A stretch of 64,000 nt of DNA. Origin: Symsagittifera roscoffensis. Its lineage: Eukaryota; Xenacoelomorpha; Acoela; Convolutidae. The notes under the pieces were generated by a model. The model was not told the DNA's origin. It did not search any database and saw only the letters and a program-made list of their open reading frames with translations. Shown here piece by piece: positions 32,525-43,160 of this stretch (position 1 is the stretch's first letter; every line of letters begins with the position of its first letter). The position numbers were made by a program, and so were the translations under genes. The stretch is taken from assembly GCF_963678635.1 (NCBI RefSeq), contig NC_087071.1, positions 47,724,889-47,788,888 on the forward strand. The letters are read 5' to 3'.

Positions 32525-33660
32525 TGAAAAGAATCTCTCCTCTCCTGTTGCGCAGCCGTTCAGTCCTCTCGACTTCGTCGGTGGTACACGCCGTCGGTGT
32601 TATTTTTGTAACTCGAGATCCTCACTGGATACTCTCTCCAGGTGATTGGTCGCTGCTCACAAGCAGCGTTATTAAGAGCCTTCGCCTGCAACCTTTCCTG
32701 CAATTCCCTGAGGCTTGATGTCCCCGTTCCGGACTGACTACTGCTATTCGAGCTCGACGTCAGTCCTTTTAGCGCAATGTCCATTAGCGTTCTGATTCGA
32801 TTCGCCTCCAGATTCCTCATGGAAGGGACGGGCTCAGGTGGCGTCCATGCCTCCAAATCTTCGTTCATATGCTCTTGAGCTACGCGGTCAAGGTTGAAGC
32901 GGCCGCTCGATCTGGGTGCTTCATCCACATCTATTCTTGACTCTGTTCTCGATCGCGTCCCTACTGGCTCAGTTGGCTCTTTCTTTCTCCTTACTACTCG
33001 CAACCGCTTGCTGCATCCTTTGTAGCCCTTCAATTTCTGATTTCATTTGATCGCAACTTGCTACTTTTTCTTGTAGTCTCGGTTCTTTCTCCCGTTCTGC
33101 TATCAGCAGATCCCAGTCAAGAATCGCCTTGTCTCGCTTAAGTATTGCCTGGTCGCGAGCAAGCTTGGCTTGACCCTATCCAGAACCGCTTGTTATCTAT
33201 CCAGGTTGGCCTTGTCCCGTTCACTTTGGGCCCTTTCCAACTCTCTCTTCATGCTGCTGAGATCCGGATATGGCTCTTCCGATTCTCTTGTGGCCGGAAC
33301 ATCGATGGTGGTTTGCTTGTGGATTGTGTCCCTGCTCCTCCTGGTGGTCTGGTCGAAAGGGGAAATTCTCCCGGGCCATACTCCAAATGCCCCCGTCCAC
33401 TTTCTAGGGTAGTCGTCTGGTCTGGTCCTGATTCGAGATTCCATCCGAGGTGTAGCCCACTATCAGCACGGCTGCAGTCGCTGACTCCCTGCACTCCCCT
33501 TGCGCCTCCAGTTGCAGGATGGCATTGAGCATAACCGCGAGCCTCTCATCCACTTACGTGTAGTTGAGGTCCATCGAGCGTTTGTATAACTCATCGAGTG
33601 CGGGTTTTCTGAGCGCCGCTGGCACAGATTTCCAGAATCGATCTGCCATCGCTGCTTTTC
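32525..33660 (-). pseudogene. N-terminal coiled-coil part of the SGNH ORF
   Basis: Starts ATG GCA GAT at about 33,650 (MADRFWKSVPAALRKPALDEL), with a stop after NYT near 33,557. That stop coincides with a donor-like CAC|GTAAGT, so either a nonsense change or an intron is possible. An acidic and Arg-rich stretch follows. A heptad-like segment (around MKRELERAQSERDKANLDR, 33,193-33,250) is interrupted by one stop. A Ser/Gly-rich linker with a further amphipathic helix (LRELQERLQAKAL, 32,560-33,033) leads to the SGNH domain. The layout of a coiled coil before an enzyme domain is typical of self-assembling retroelement proteins. Confidence 0.5.
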
Positions 33661-34159
33661 TTTATCTCACAAAATCTTATGAACAACCAAACTGAAGAAG
33701 AACCTTACCTAAGCAAACTCAAGAAGTACCTAACCTAACCAAACTCAAAAAATACCTTTCCCAGATTAAAACTCAAGAAGTATCTTCCTCTGGCAGAAGA
33801 TCTGTTTCATGTTTTGTCTCTCTCTCATTCGACCAACTGTGATTTAGTTGTCTTTCAATTTTCAAATCAATCTGAAAATAGAATTCAGTTTTAAGCCAAG
33901 ATATTTCCCACCCGTGTCTTACCTAGACTTCCCCCAATAATTTATTTAAAACGTTATCCTAACAAATCCATTCAAATGATTCAATTTATACGTTCAAAAT
34001 ACGCAGATTCATTTTTTTTGTTATAGCACCATCAATCCTTTATAAGACTCAATCGTTATGCCAATCACATTTAGCCCCACCTGTCTGACTCGTGTTCCCC
34101 TTTATCTAGCTCAAGACCGTTGTTTCCCCTGACTCAAGACCCTCACGTCCATCCCAAGC
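33661..34159. other. Leader between the macro-domain ORF and the SGNH ORF
   Basis: No frame is supported. On the plus strand, aaactcaagaagtacct and near copies occur three times at about 33,715-33,785. T/C-rich tracts (for example at 33,815-33,835) would read as polypurine on the minus strand. I cannot identify an LTR edge here. Confidence 0.4.
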
Positions 34160-34868
34160 TCAGGCGATACTCAAGTAATACTTCTTGTGAAGGTGTACCA
34201 TTATTTCCGTTTCCGCAAAGACCACGTGTAGGATAGCGTATAGTTCCCTAGGGCTCAATCTGTCCCTGTTCGGATCGTAGACCGGTAGTGAAACCTCACG
34301 TATCCCTCGTTCGACCAGGAACTCGGGATAGCACATGCTCGGGATCTATCACGTTTCTCTCACTAACTCTCGTTACCAAAAAGCACAGGTATTTTCCGCG
34401 AATTTGTGAAACTGAAGGAGTAAGTGCTGCCATTCCCCCCAACTCTGGTTTCTGCCTGAACAGAAACTCCACATTCGTGTATTCTCTCTTGAAGTCGGCT
34501 TCCATTCTGGTATTGAAGCTCATATCCGCTGTTATGCAGATGACGCTAGTCTTGTCGGACAGGATGAAGTCACTGTCTGTGATCAGGACATTATCCGAAT
34601 ACTCAATCGGAACTTCAAACTTCGTCTTGATAATTCTTCCAATGGTAGGCTCAGACTCCTCCTGGTCCAGCTCCAGGCGTTTGGTCTTTCTCACATCCTT
34701 GAGCTTCTTTATCAAGAAATTTTCGGTGTGGGTAAATCCCACACTCACTCCCCGGACAAAAATATTTATCGACGTCCCTGTCGATGGTACGTGGCTCAAG
34801 TTATCCGGTGGTGTCTCCAGTGGCCGATCAACGGCTGTCCAACCAAACAATTCGTTCTCTGGTTTCAT
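34160..34868 (-). pseudogene. Poa1/OARD1-like macro domain at the 3' end of pol
   Basis: Starts at an ATG at 34,866-34,868 and ends at TGA 34,160-34,162, with one frameshift near 34,300. After about 100 polar residues comes a stretch VICITADMSFNTRMEADFK that matches the first nucleotide-binding part of the Poa1/OARD1 branch of macro domains. GGMAAL, then the strand GKYLCFLVTR, and finally LPVYDPNRDRLSPRELYAI with the helix HVVFAET follow in the order of that fold. Such domains bind ADP-ribose and some remove it from proteins or from ADP-ribose-1''-phosphate. Whether the catalytic residues survive is unclear. It directly follows a Ty3-type pol tail, so it is an accessory domain of the retroelement. 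One shift away from intact, it is among the best kept pieces in the array. Confidence 0.7.
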
Positions 34869-34954
34869 GTTTTTCTACTCAAATACGTCGACTTGTTCGA
34901 TGCTTTGTTCTTCCTTCTCGTCCGTTTCAAGGTTGTGCACCCACTCCAGGATCC

Positions 34955-35525
34955 TCAGATTTGTGTTTTCCTTCTTTCAATTTCGCTTTGTTCTAGGTCT
35001 AATTCTCTTTCTGGCATGGGGTGATCTTCTTGCAAGGAGTGCTCACTGTCGTTTATGATCTGCCATTCCTCATCGGCTACCAGCTCACCCACGTTCACCA
35101 ACTCTTCTCCTATCTCGTCAGGCTGTATCTTGTCGATCAGGAAGTCATCACCATACCTGTTGTATCTCATGCCTGTTTTCTTACGTGTACCTCTTCTGGT
35201 CTCTTTTTGTAAGTCTGGTTCCGTCCATTTTGGTATCTCGTTTTGCTCGGGTTCGTTCCGATCTTCCTCGGCGAAGGAACTTTCGTCCCAACTTACTTCT
35301 ATCTTTTCGTTGTCATCCATGCTCAAGTTCTCGTTGCCATCATTCTTCTCTCTGGTGCATTTCTCGTTTATCTCACATGCTCGCACTACCAGTAGGTACT
35401 CAAGTGCTTCCATGTTTTGGGGTACGCATCAGTCTTCCGGTGATGGGACGTGAGGATTCAGGCTCTCGTAGTGCGCCGCACGCCTTGTACTCAAGCGATA
35501 GAACCGACCCTGCTGGTGCACTTCC
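34955..35525 (-). pseudogene. C-terminal tail of Ty3-type pol (after integrase)
   Basis: The frame 34,955-35,413 gives 152 mostly acidic residues with a basic patch (RRGTRKKTGMRYNRYG), preceded by a short piece of the integrase C-terminal domain (KRKCTSRVGSIA-like, 35,450-35,525). The N-terminal half recurs in the other array copies at 35.97, 39.65, 41.70 and 48.15 kb, but only this copy continues into the macro domain. It is therefore the only real 3' end of an element in the window. Confidence 0.65.
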
Positions 35526-35532
35526 GTTTTTA

Positions 35533-35963
35533 TGAAGGGCCCTCTCTATCGTCTGTCTCTGACTTAAGTGACTTCACAAGACCTGATGAACATTTTATTT
35601 TCTTCAATCTTCTCAGATACAAATTTTATCCCTATGATTCGGGCGATAGAGAACTTCATTTTCTTTCACATTTTCAGTCATTTCATATCTAGTTTTCACG
35701 GGCAGTGCGTATCGCAGCTTCCTCGTCTTCTAGATTGTGATCGGTATAACAAGAGCTTTCAACAAGACACTTACGCAGATGCCACTCTTGGTTATCGAGA
35801 AGGATCTTCCTAAAATAGCAGCACTTTGACACTTTGGATTCTTAGGTTCACTTAGCTCTTTATGGTTTTTCATCCGCAAACTTACTATTGAGTCCTCATT
35901 CGTTTTTAGCCTTACCCTCCTACTCAAGAAAAGTATAGCCTTATTTGCATTCGCCATTATCAA
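35533..35963 (-). pseudogene. Protease-RT linker segment, copy 1
   Basis: Holds the VRLKTNE ... SLRMKN start, the CQSAAILGRSFSITKSGICVSVLL stretch split by frames, and the NHRDKI and SSGLVKSLKSETDD end. On its right it abuts the integrase tail near 35,963. On its left it jumps, after the SETDD codons, straight into the integrase C-terminal domain of the macro-bearing copy. Counterparts lie at 39.22-39.63, 41.22-41.66, 47.60-48.09 and, more diverged, 50.30-50.60 kb. Confidence 0.6.
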
Positions 35964-37175
35964 ATTTTCTGGTTGCCATCAATCTTCTCGCTGGTGCCTT
36001 TCTCGTTTACCTCACATGCTGGCTTTACCAGTAGGTACTCGAGTCCTTCCATTTTTTGTTGTACGCACAAATTTTCCGGTGATGGGACGTGAGGTTTCAG
36101 GTTCTCGTAGTGCGCCATACGCCCTATACTCAAGCGATAGAACCGACCCTGCTGGTGCACTTCCGTTTTTTTGAAGGGCCCTCTCCATTTCTTCAGTAGC
36201 TTATTCATCTTTTTCGGAGGTATGGCGTTCTGGAACACCCAGACGTATTCCCACAGCATACGGCTTCGCTTGAAGTATTTATTCATCGTACTTCTTCCGT
36301 TGTCTCATCTGCGCATGTGCTGCGTCCCTTCTGCACAGCTCGTTCAGCTCCTGTTGTCTCCTGACTGCTTCCTTCACAAATGCCTGAGGCGACGTCTGCT
36401 TCTCATACTTCGGAAAGAAGAAGGTCAGGGAAATCGCTCTCTCTCTATCTGTCAACATCATGAAAGGACTGATCGCCGTTGTTGAATTTTGGTGCTGTTT
36501 TACGCCCCCGCCACCTGCCGCAGAAATTTTTCAAATTCAGTCATATATCTTGAGCAATACACCCGGAGCACTTTCACTAGTGTTCGTTCTGTTTCTCCAC
36601 TAATGCATTTGTTTGTGGGTGGTAGGTCGTTGAATGGGCCTGTGCAATGTAGGATCTTCTCATTAGTTCTTTTGTCAGGTCCTCCACGAATGCCTTCCCA
36701 TTTTCTGACTGGAATGTCATCGGACAACCATATCGTGATATCCAGTGCGTTATTAAGTGATCACAAGTTTCTTCCGCCGATGCCGTCTAACATGGTACCA
36801 CTTCTGCCAGTGTTGTGAAATGATCTATGATTACTAGTGTCTGGTTATATCCCGAGTCAGTCATGCAGACCTTCTGATGGTCTATTTTTTTCTTCGTCCT
36901 TTCTCCTACAGAATACCACGCCATCAGCTGTGTGATAGAGTAATTCCTTTTTCTCCCTGTAGAACTGGCTCAAAATCTTGTAACTATCTTCATCCAGGTC
37001 TCCCTTCTCTTTTACTCCCGTCCGAATCCCTTTCGAGATGTTACTCGTCATTTTATAATTTTTCCGTGCTCGTATAAGATCCGACCGCCTGTACCTTGCT
37101 TTGACGTGCTCCTTCAATGCAATGATATGACCGTTCAGCTCTCCAGGATTGTGGATGTCGTCTTTGAGCTTCACA
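35964..37175 (-). pseudogene. Integrase, copy 1
   Basis: Right to left: zinc-domain region and its upstream linker (36,857-37,174), core pieces around 36,500-36,850, the FMMLTDRERAISL stretch with the shortest AG tract of the five copies (36,437-36,446), and the C-terminal domain with the YVWVFQNAIPP and EVHQQGRFYRLSIG motifs (35,960-36,286). The second catalytic Asp lies in a broken frame near 36,710, and the Glu-bearing helix near 36,590 is damaged. Confidence 0.6.
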
Positions 37176-37199
37176 CGAACTATCCTTCGTAAGATCTCT

Positions 37200-37920
37200 C
37201 TGTCGTCCTCTGGTATTAGATTCGTTCTAATGTTCGAATTGCAAGATAGCTCCTTGAATGGTTTTTTGTCACCGCTATCTTTTCAAGCTCTTCCCCTCCA
37301 TGCGCGTCATCATGTTCCAAGTTGTACGTCTCTGACGACGGATCTGTTTGCAACTCCCTGTCGTGGTACCTCTTTTTTTCTTCAGCCAGTAATGTGCAGA
37401 GACTGTCTTGCTCATCGTCACTCTCCTCCGAACCACAGCCCATTCTTCCGACTCCCCGGACAAATTTTCTTCCTCGCCATCTCTTCCTCGTTGCGGCAAC
37501 TCCCCAGACTCTTGATCTGATCCAAGATGTTCAACTTTCTCCTTGAACGTCACTCTCTAATTTCGTATTGTCGTCTGCCTGAGTACTTCTTCCGGGATTC
37601 TCTCAACTAGTGTCCGCACATCCTCCTCGCTCTTCATCAAGACTCCGTCCTTTTTCAGTTCCCCTCTATTCGAGATGGCGACTTCCGGTTTGTCTTTACC
37701 ACTTTCTGGGACCACTAATTTGTCATCTGCTAGTCTCTCGTCGAGTAGTTTTCTTAGATCCGTTCCTACCGTTACCTTTCCTGTTTCCACTTCGTCGAGT
37801 TCGTAACTTTTTGCCTTCAGCGTTTCCCTAACTATCTTGGAATTGAGCTTTATTTCCGTTGGCATCCCTAAATTCTTTTGAGAAATTTCTTCGCCTCATG
37901 TTCAATTGGTAATTCGGGAT
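37200..37920 (-). pseudogene. RNase H-integrase linker, copy 1
   Basis: A polar, Lys/Glu-rich part of pol without motifs, recognised by its repeated wording in the array (ELDEVETGKVTVG at 37,557-37,865, RNKRVTFKE-like just left). Other copies lie at 43.10-43.83, 45.70-46.31 and 49.19-49.64 kb. Confidence 0.55.
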
Positions 37921-37979
37921 GGTCCTCTATCGGTTTTCTGACTTGTCTAGCCATCTTGTGTGTGGAAGGGTGTCATATG

Positions 37980-38560
37980 TTTCCCTGTCCATAAAAGAAA
38001 ACCCACCTGTGATCTCCGATCTATCAGCCTCTCTTTGCTATTGTCTCTCGTGGAATTCCGTCTTCTTGCTCAAGCTGTCATCATTTTAGTGCTGTCCCTC
38101 GTTCTGTGTTCAATGATCATATTGTAACCATCCAGCCGCACTATCCATCTTCCGATGTAACTCTGGTCCAATGAGTACGTTTCAACCAACTGAGTGCTCT
38201 GTTGTCGACCCGTGCTAGCTTGAATGGTTCGCTAATCAAGTATGTCCTGTGTTTTTCCACGAAAGTGACGACCGCAAACATCTCGGCTTTCGGTACTCCA
38301 TAATTCATTTCCGTATCAATCAAGACGCTGCAGTAGGTTATCGGTCTCAACACTGTTTTTCCGTTCCACTCTTGTTCTTGATGGAGTATGCCCGAGATCG
38401 TTACTACCGATGCATCGGTATCCAGCACGTACATCCCTTTCTCTCTCGGCAGCCCAGCAGAGGTGCTTTTAACATTTCTTTCGTTATTCTTTGAAATGAC
38501 TCTTCAGCCGCGTTGTTCCACGTGAATTTCTTTCCATTGTGCATCATGAATTATTGCATT
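37980..38560 (-). pseudogene. RNase H, copy 1
   Basis: The frame 38,141-38,434 carries VLDTDASVV with the first Asp, the KAEMFAVVTFVEKH helix with the Glu, and RVDNRALSW with the next Asp. One shift separates the end (IIEHR, SLSKKTEF, near 38,050-38,130). Nearly identical to 46,340-47,000 (offset about 8.45 kb). Confidence 0.65.
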
Positions 38561-39215
38561 GGATATAGTTTGTCCGCATAACCCTTGATGAACTCCCTGT
38601 AGCTCTATTTCATGTTCAACGAAGTTGCAGCCTCCAAGGTCTGCTTTATGTCTCGAAAAAACATCCTGACTCCTTTCTAGAACATCTTTGATGGCTTCGA
38701 GCTGTCGAGAGTTGTGAAAAAATTGGCTTCACCTAATTTTGAAAGACTCTCATCTATCTTAGGTATGGGATAGACATTTTTCAGCGTGACGGAGTTCAGA
38801 TATCGAAATCACAACAAAACCTAAGTTGGCCTCCTTTCTTTTTAGCCATCACTACTCCACACGCCCACGGTGATTTGGACGATTCTATCATGTCATACTC
38901 CAGCAGGAACTCTATCTCTATTCTACATGCATCCGACTTGTTTGGGGTCATACGCCTCGCCCCCTCCCTGTGCGTTACTGCCGAATCTTCTTGCTCTATT
39001 TCATGATCAACGAAGTTGCAGTATCCAAGGCCTGCCTTATGTCCTTATGTCTTGAAAAAGCATCCTGACTTCTATCTAGAACATTCTTAATGGCTTCGAG
39101 CTGTTCGTCTTTCACTTTTTTCCTCAAGTGTTCAATTTCTCGTAGTAGTGATTTATCCATTTCCAATTCCTCTAGTGTGGGTCTTTCTTAACAGTTCGAA
39201 TAGCTCAAAAGTCTA
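38560..39215 (-). pseudogene. Scrambled RT fragments, copy 1
   Basis: Right to left: RT start region (39,000-39,170), fingers and early palm with FCCDFRYLN-like and NFFTTLDS sequence (38,700-38,985), then an abrupt join back to RT-start sequence (VFSRHKAD-like, 38,620-38,700), then a join to the post-RT connection (QGVHQGLCGQTISNAII, 38,560-38,620). The palm with YxDD and the thumb are missing. The same joins recur at 47.05-47.22 kb. Confidence 0.6.
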
Positions 39216-39631
39216 TCGTCAGTCTCTGACTTAAGTGACTTCACAAGTCCTGATGAACATTTTCTTTTCTTCAATCTTCTCAAGATACAAACTTTATCCC
39301 TATTTTTCGGGCGATAGAGAACTTTATTTTCTTTCACATTTTCAGTCATTTCATATCTAGTTTTCACGGGCAGTGCGTATCGCAGCTTCCTCGTCCTCTA
39401 GATTGTGATCGGTATAACAAGAGCTTTCAACAAGACACTTACGCAGATACCACTCTTGGTTATCGAGATGGATCTTCCTAAAATAGCAGCACTCTGACAC
39501 TTTGGATTCTTAGGGTCACTTAGTTCTTTATGGTTTTTCATCCGCAAACTTACTATTGCGGCCTCATTCGTTTTCAGCCTTACGATCCTACTCAAGAAAA
39601 GTAGAGCCTTATTTTCATTCGCCATTATCAA
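39216..39631 (-). pseudogene. Protease-RT linker segment, copy 2
   Basis: Nearly identical to 35,533-35,963, including an ORF with RLKTNEAAIVSLRMKNHKEL. Joined on its right to an integrase tail at the same base as in copies 1, 3 and 4. Confidence 0.6.
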
Positions 39632-40965
39632 ATTTTCTGGTTGCCATCATTCTTCTCCATGGTGCCTTTCTCGTTTACCTCACATGCTGGCTTTACCAGT
39701 AGGTACTCGAGTCCTTCCATGTTTTGTTTTACGCACAAGTTTTCCGGTGATTGGACGTAAGGTTTCAGGTTCTCGTAGTGCGCCATACCCCCTGTACTCA
39801 AGCGATAGAACCGACCCTGCTGGTGCACTTCCAGTATCATGAACGGCACTCTCCATTTCCTCAAAAGCTTATTCGTCCCTCTAGGAGGTATGACGATTTG
39901 GAACACCCAGACGTATTGTCCCTTAGCATACGACTTCGCTTGAAGTATTTTTTCATCGTTCTTCTTCCGCTGTCTCATCTGCGCCTGTGCTGTGTTCCTT
40001 CTGCACAGCTCGTTCAGCTCTTGTTGTCTACTGACTGCTTCTTTCACATATGCCTGAGGTGACGTCTTCTTCCCCTCATACTCCGGATAGAAGAAGGTCA
40101 GAGACATCGCTCTCTCTCTCTCTCTCTACCTGTCAACATCATGAAAGGACTGATCCCGGCTGTTGAATGTTGCGTTCTGTTATACTCCCCCACCAGCTGT
40201 GGCAGATATTTGTCCCAGTCAGTCATATATCTCGAGCAATACACCCGGAGCATAATCACTAGTGTTCTGCTATGTCTCTCCTTTAATACATTCGTTCGTG
40301 GATGGTAGGTCGTTGAATGGGCCTGTGCAAGGTGAAATCTTCTCATTAGTTCTTTTGTCAGTTCCCCCACGAATGCCTTCCCATTGTCCGACTGGAATGT
40401 CGTCGCACAACCATATCGTGATATCCAGTGCGTTATTGAGTGATCCCAATTTCTTCCGCCAATGCCGTCTGACATGGTGCCACTTCTGGCAGTTTTGTGA
40501 AACGATCTATGATTACTAGTATCTGGTTATATCCCGAGTCAGTCATGCAGATCTTTTGATGATCTATCTGCACGACTTTGCACCGAGCTCTCCACAGACT
40601 TGAGAGTTAACTTCACTTTTCTTCACCTGAAAGCACGACAGACATGCGTTCACCCACCTTTGACAAGCCTTCCTCAGCCCTGGCCAATCATATCTGTGTA
40701 GTATTTTTTATTGTAATTTGTCTATCCACCGATGTCGATTTGATCATGCAATCTGAACAACACTTCGGTTTGGTATAGATAAGCTGGTAAGATGAAGTTA
40801 TGCTTGTGTAGAATTTTTTCTTCGTCCTTTCTTCTACAGGCTACCACGCGATCAGCTGTGTAATAAAGTGATTCCTTTCTCTACTTGTAGAACCGGCCCA
40901 AAATCTTGCAACTGTCTTTTTCCAGGTCTCTTCTCTTTTACTCCCTTCTGAATCTTTCCCTTCTG
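39632..40965 (-). pseudogene. Integrase, copy 2
   Basis: Best preserved core of the array. The frame 40,098-40,475 has the second Asp in FQSDNGKAF and, 36 residues on, the Glu in VLKERHSRT. The stretch SRYMTDWDKYLPQLVGEYNRTQHST and FMMLTGRERERER, with a 16-bp AG tract, follow. The C-terminal domain frame is 39,628-40,107. The zinc-domain part at 40,560-40,950 is broken. The first Asp region near 40,560 is out of frame. Confidence 0.65.
40110..40125 (-). repeat. AG microsatellite in integrase, copy 2 (16 bp)
   Basis: CT on the plus strand. Read on the coding strand it gives a short Arg-Glu run after the FMMLTG motif. Confidence 0.9.
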
Positions 40966-40969
40966 AATT

Positions 40970-41663
40970 ATTGCATTGGATATAGTTTGTCCGCATAACC
41001 CTTGATGAACTCCCTGTAGCTCTATTTCATGTCCAACGAAGTTGCAGCCTCCAAGGTCTGCTTTATGTCTCGAAAAAACATCCTGACTCCTATCAAGAAC
41101 ATCCTTGATGGCTTCGAGATGTTCGTCTTTTACTTTTTTCCTCAAATTTTCAATTTCTCATAGTGGTTTATCCATTTTCAATTCCTCTAGTGTGGGTCTT
41201 TCTTAAGATTCCGAACAGCTCAAAAGTCTATCGTCTGTCTCTGACGTAAGTGACTTCACAAGACCTGATGAACATTTTATTTTCTTCAATATTCTCAAGA
41301 TACAAATTTTATCCCTATGGTTCGGGCAATAGTGAACTTATTTTTCTTTCACATTTTCAGTCATTTCAAATCTAGTTTTCACGGGCAGTGCGCATCGCAG
41401 CTTCCTGCCCCTCTGGATTGTGATTGGTATATCAAGATTCTTTAACAAGACACTGACGCAGAGGCCACTCTTGGTTATCGACAAGGTCTTCCTAAAATAG
41501 CAGCACTTTGACTCTTTGGGTTCTGTACTATACATACTTGCTTATTGTCACTTAGTTCATTATAGTTTTTTATCCGCAAACTTACTATTGCCGCCTCATT
41601 CGTTTTCAGCCTTACGCTCCTACTCAAGAAAAGTGGAGCCTTATTTTCATTCGCCAAAAGCAA
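40970..41663 (-). pseudogene. RT-start fragment and protease-RT linker, copy 3
   Basis: 40,970-41,200 carries the RT-start wording (KDVLDRSQDVFSRHKADLG) already joined to QGVHQGLCGQTISNAII, the same join as at 38.6 and 47.05 kb. 41,215-41,663 is the linker, with KQVCIVQNPKSQSAAILGR. The order of the two pieces is that of a normal pol, but the RT core is absent. Confidence 0.6.
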
Positions 41664-42137
41664 ATTTTCTCGTTGCCATCATTTTTCTCTCTGGTGCCTT
41701 TCTCGTTTACCTCACATGCTGGCTTTACCAGTAGGTACTCAAGTCCTTCCATGTTTTGTTGTACGCACAAGTTTTCCGGTGATGGGACGCGAGGTTTCAG
41801 TTTCTCATAGTGCGCCATACCCCCTGTACTCAAGCAATAGAACCGACCCTGCTGGTGCACTTCCGTTATCATGAACGGCCCTCTCCATTTCCTCAATAGC
41901 TTCTGCGTCCCTCTCGGAGGTATGACGTTCTGAGACACCCAGACTTATTGTCCGTTAGCATACGACTTCGCTTGAAGTATTTTTTCATCGTACTTCTTCC
42001 GCTGTCTCATCTGCGCTTGTGCTGTGTTCCTTCAGCAAAGCTCGTTCAGCTCATGTTGTCTACTGACTGCTTCTTTCACATATGCCTGAGGTGACGTCTT
42101 CTTCCCCCCTCATACTCCGGATAGAAGGTCAGAGACA

Positions 42138-42180
<43 letters not shown>

Positions 42181-43160
42181 CTGTCAACATCATGAAAGGA
42201 CTGATCCCGGCTGTTGAATGTTGCGCTCTGTTATACGCCCCCACCAGCTGTGGCAGATATTCGTCCCAGTCAAACATATATCTCGAGCAATGCACCCGGA
42301 GCATAATCACTACTAATACATTCGTTTGTGGATGGTAGGTTGTTGAATGGGCCTGTGCAAGGTGAAATCTTCTCATTAGTTCTTTTGTCAGGTCCACCAC
42401 GAATGCCTTCCCATTGTCCGACTGGAATGTCATCGAACAGCCATATCGTGATATCCAGTGCGTTATTGAGTGATCACAAGTTTCTTCCGCCGATGCCGTC
42501 TAACAAGGTACCACTTCTGCCAGTGTTGTGAAATGATCTATGATTACTAGTGTCTGGTTATATCCCGAGTCAGTCATGCAGAACTTCTGATGGTCTATCT
42601 GCACGACTTTGCACCGAGCTCTCCACAGACTAGAGAGTTAACTTCACTTTCTTTCATCTGCAAGCACGACAGACATGCGTTGACCCATGTTTCGCAAGCC
42701 TTCCTCATCCCTGGGCAATCAAATCTGTGTAGTAACTTTTATTGTAATTTGTCTATCCACCGATGTCGATTTGATCATGCAATCTGAACAACACTTCGAT
42801 TTGGTATAGCTGAGCTGGTTTGATGAAGTTATGCTTGTGGAGAATTTTTTCTTTGTCCTTTCTTCTACAGGCTACCACGCGATCAGCTGTGTGATAAAGT
42901 AATTCCTTTCTCTACTTGTAGAACCGGCCCAAAATCTTGTAACTATCTTTTTCCAGGTCTCCCTTCTCTTTTACTCCCGTCCGAATCCATTTCGAGATGT
43001 TACTCATTTTATAATTTTTCCGTGCTCGTATGAGATCTGACAGCCTGTACCTCGCTTTGACGTGCTCCTTCAATGCAATGAGTTGACCGTTCAGCTCTCC
43101 AGGATTGTGGATGTCGTCTTTGAGCTTCACACGAACTCTCCTTCGCAAGATCTCTGTCGT
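41664..43160 (-). pseudogene. Integrase, copy 3, with long AG tract
   Basis: The C-terminal domain lies at 41,624-41,938. The core frame is 42,110-42,433, where TTYHPQTNVLVVIMLRV shows a deletion that removes the catalytic Glu (other copies read NGLVERQ there). A 38-bp AG tract at 42,141-42,178 adds a long Arg-Glu run. The second Asp is in FQSDNGKAFV, and the zinc-domain region spans about 42,600-43,148. Confidence 0.65.
42141..42178 (-). repeat. AG microsatellite in integrase, copy 3 (38 bp)
   Basis: Longest uninterrupted Arg-Glu-coding tract except for the 44.8-kb copy. Same position in the integrase as the 10-bp tract at 36,437-36,446. Confidence 0.9.

Larger units (their letters stand above)
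29167..33660 (-). mobile_element. Retroelement-like ORF block with SGNH domain
   Basis: A single coding direction (minus) runs for 4.5 kb. It starts at an ATG near 33,652 and is broken by about ten shifts and stops. Plus-strand frames here are shadows. Composition and decay resemble the neighbouring Ty3 array, and it lies 0.5 kb downstream of the macro-domain pol end, so I class it as retroelement sequence. No RT, integrase or LTR is found inside it. It could be the gag-like ORF of a truncated element, an extra 3' gene of the element at 34-35 kb, or an endogenised viral gene. Confidence 0.5.

Noticed and set aside
29200-32718. Many plus-strand frames of 60-160 codons
   Set aside because: They are shadows of the minus-strand SGNH ORF, whose motifs (GDS, GTND) fix the coding direction.
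34288-35058. Plus-strand frame of 256 codons over the macro region
   Set aside because: The longest plus frame here, but the minus strand carries the ordered macro-domain motifs. The plus product is Ser/Phe/Leu-rich without motifs.
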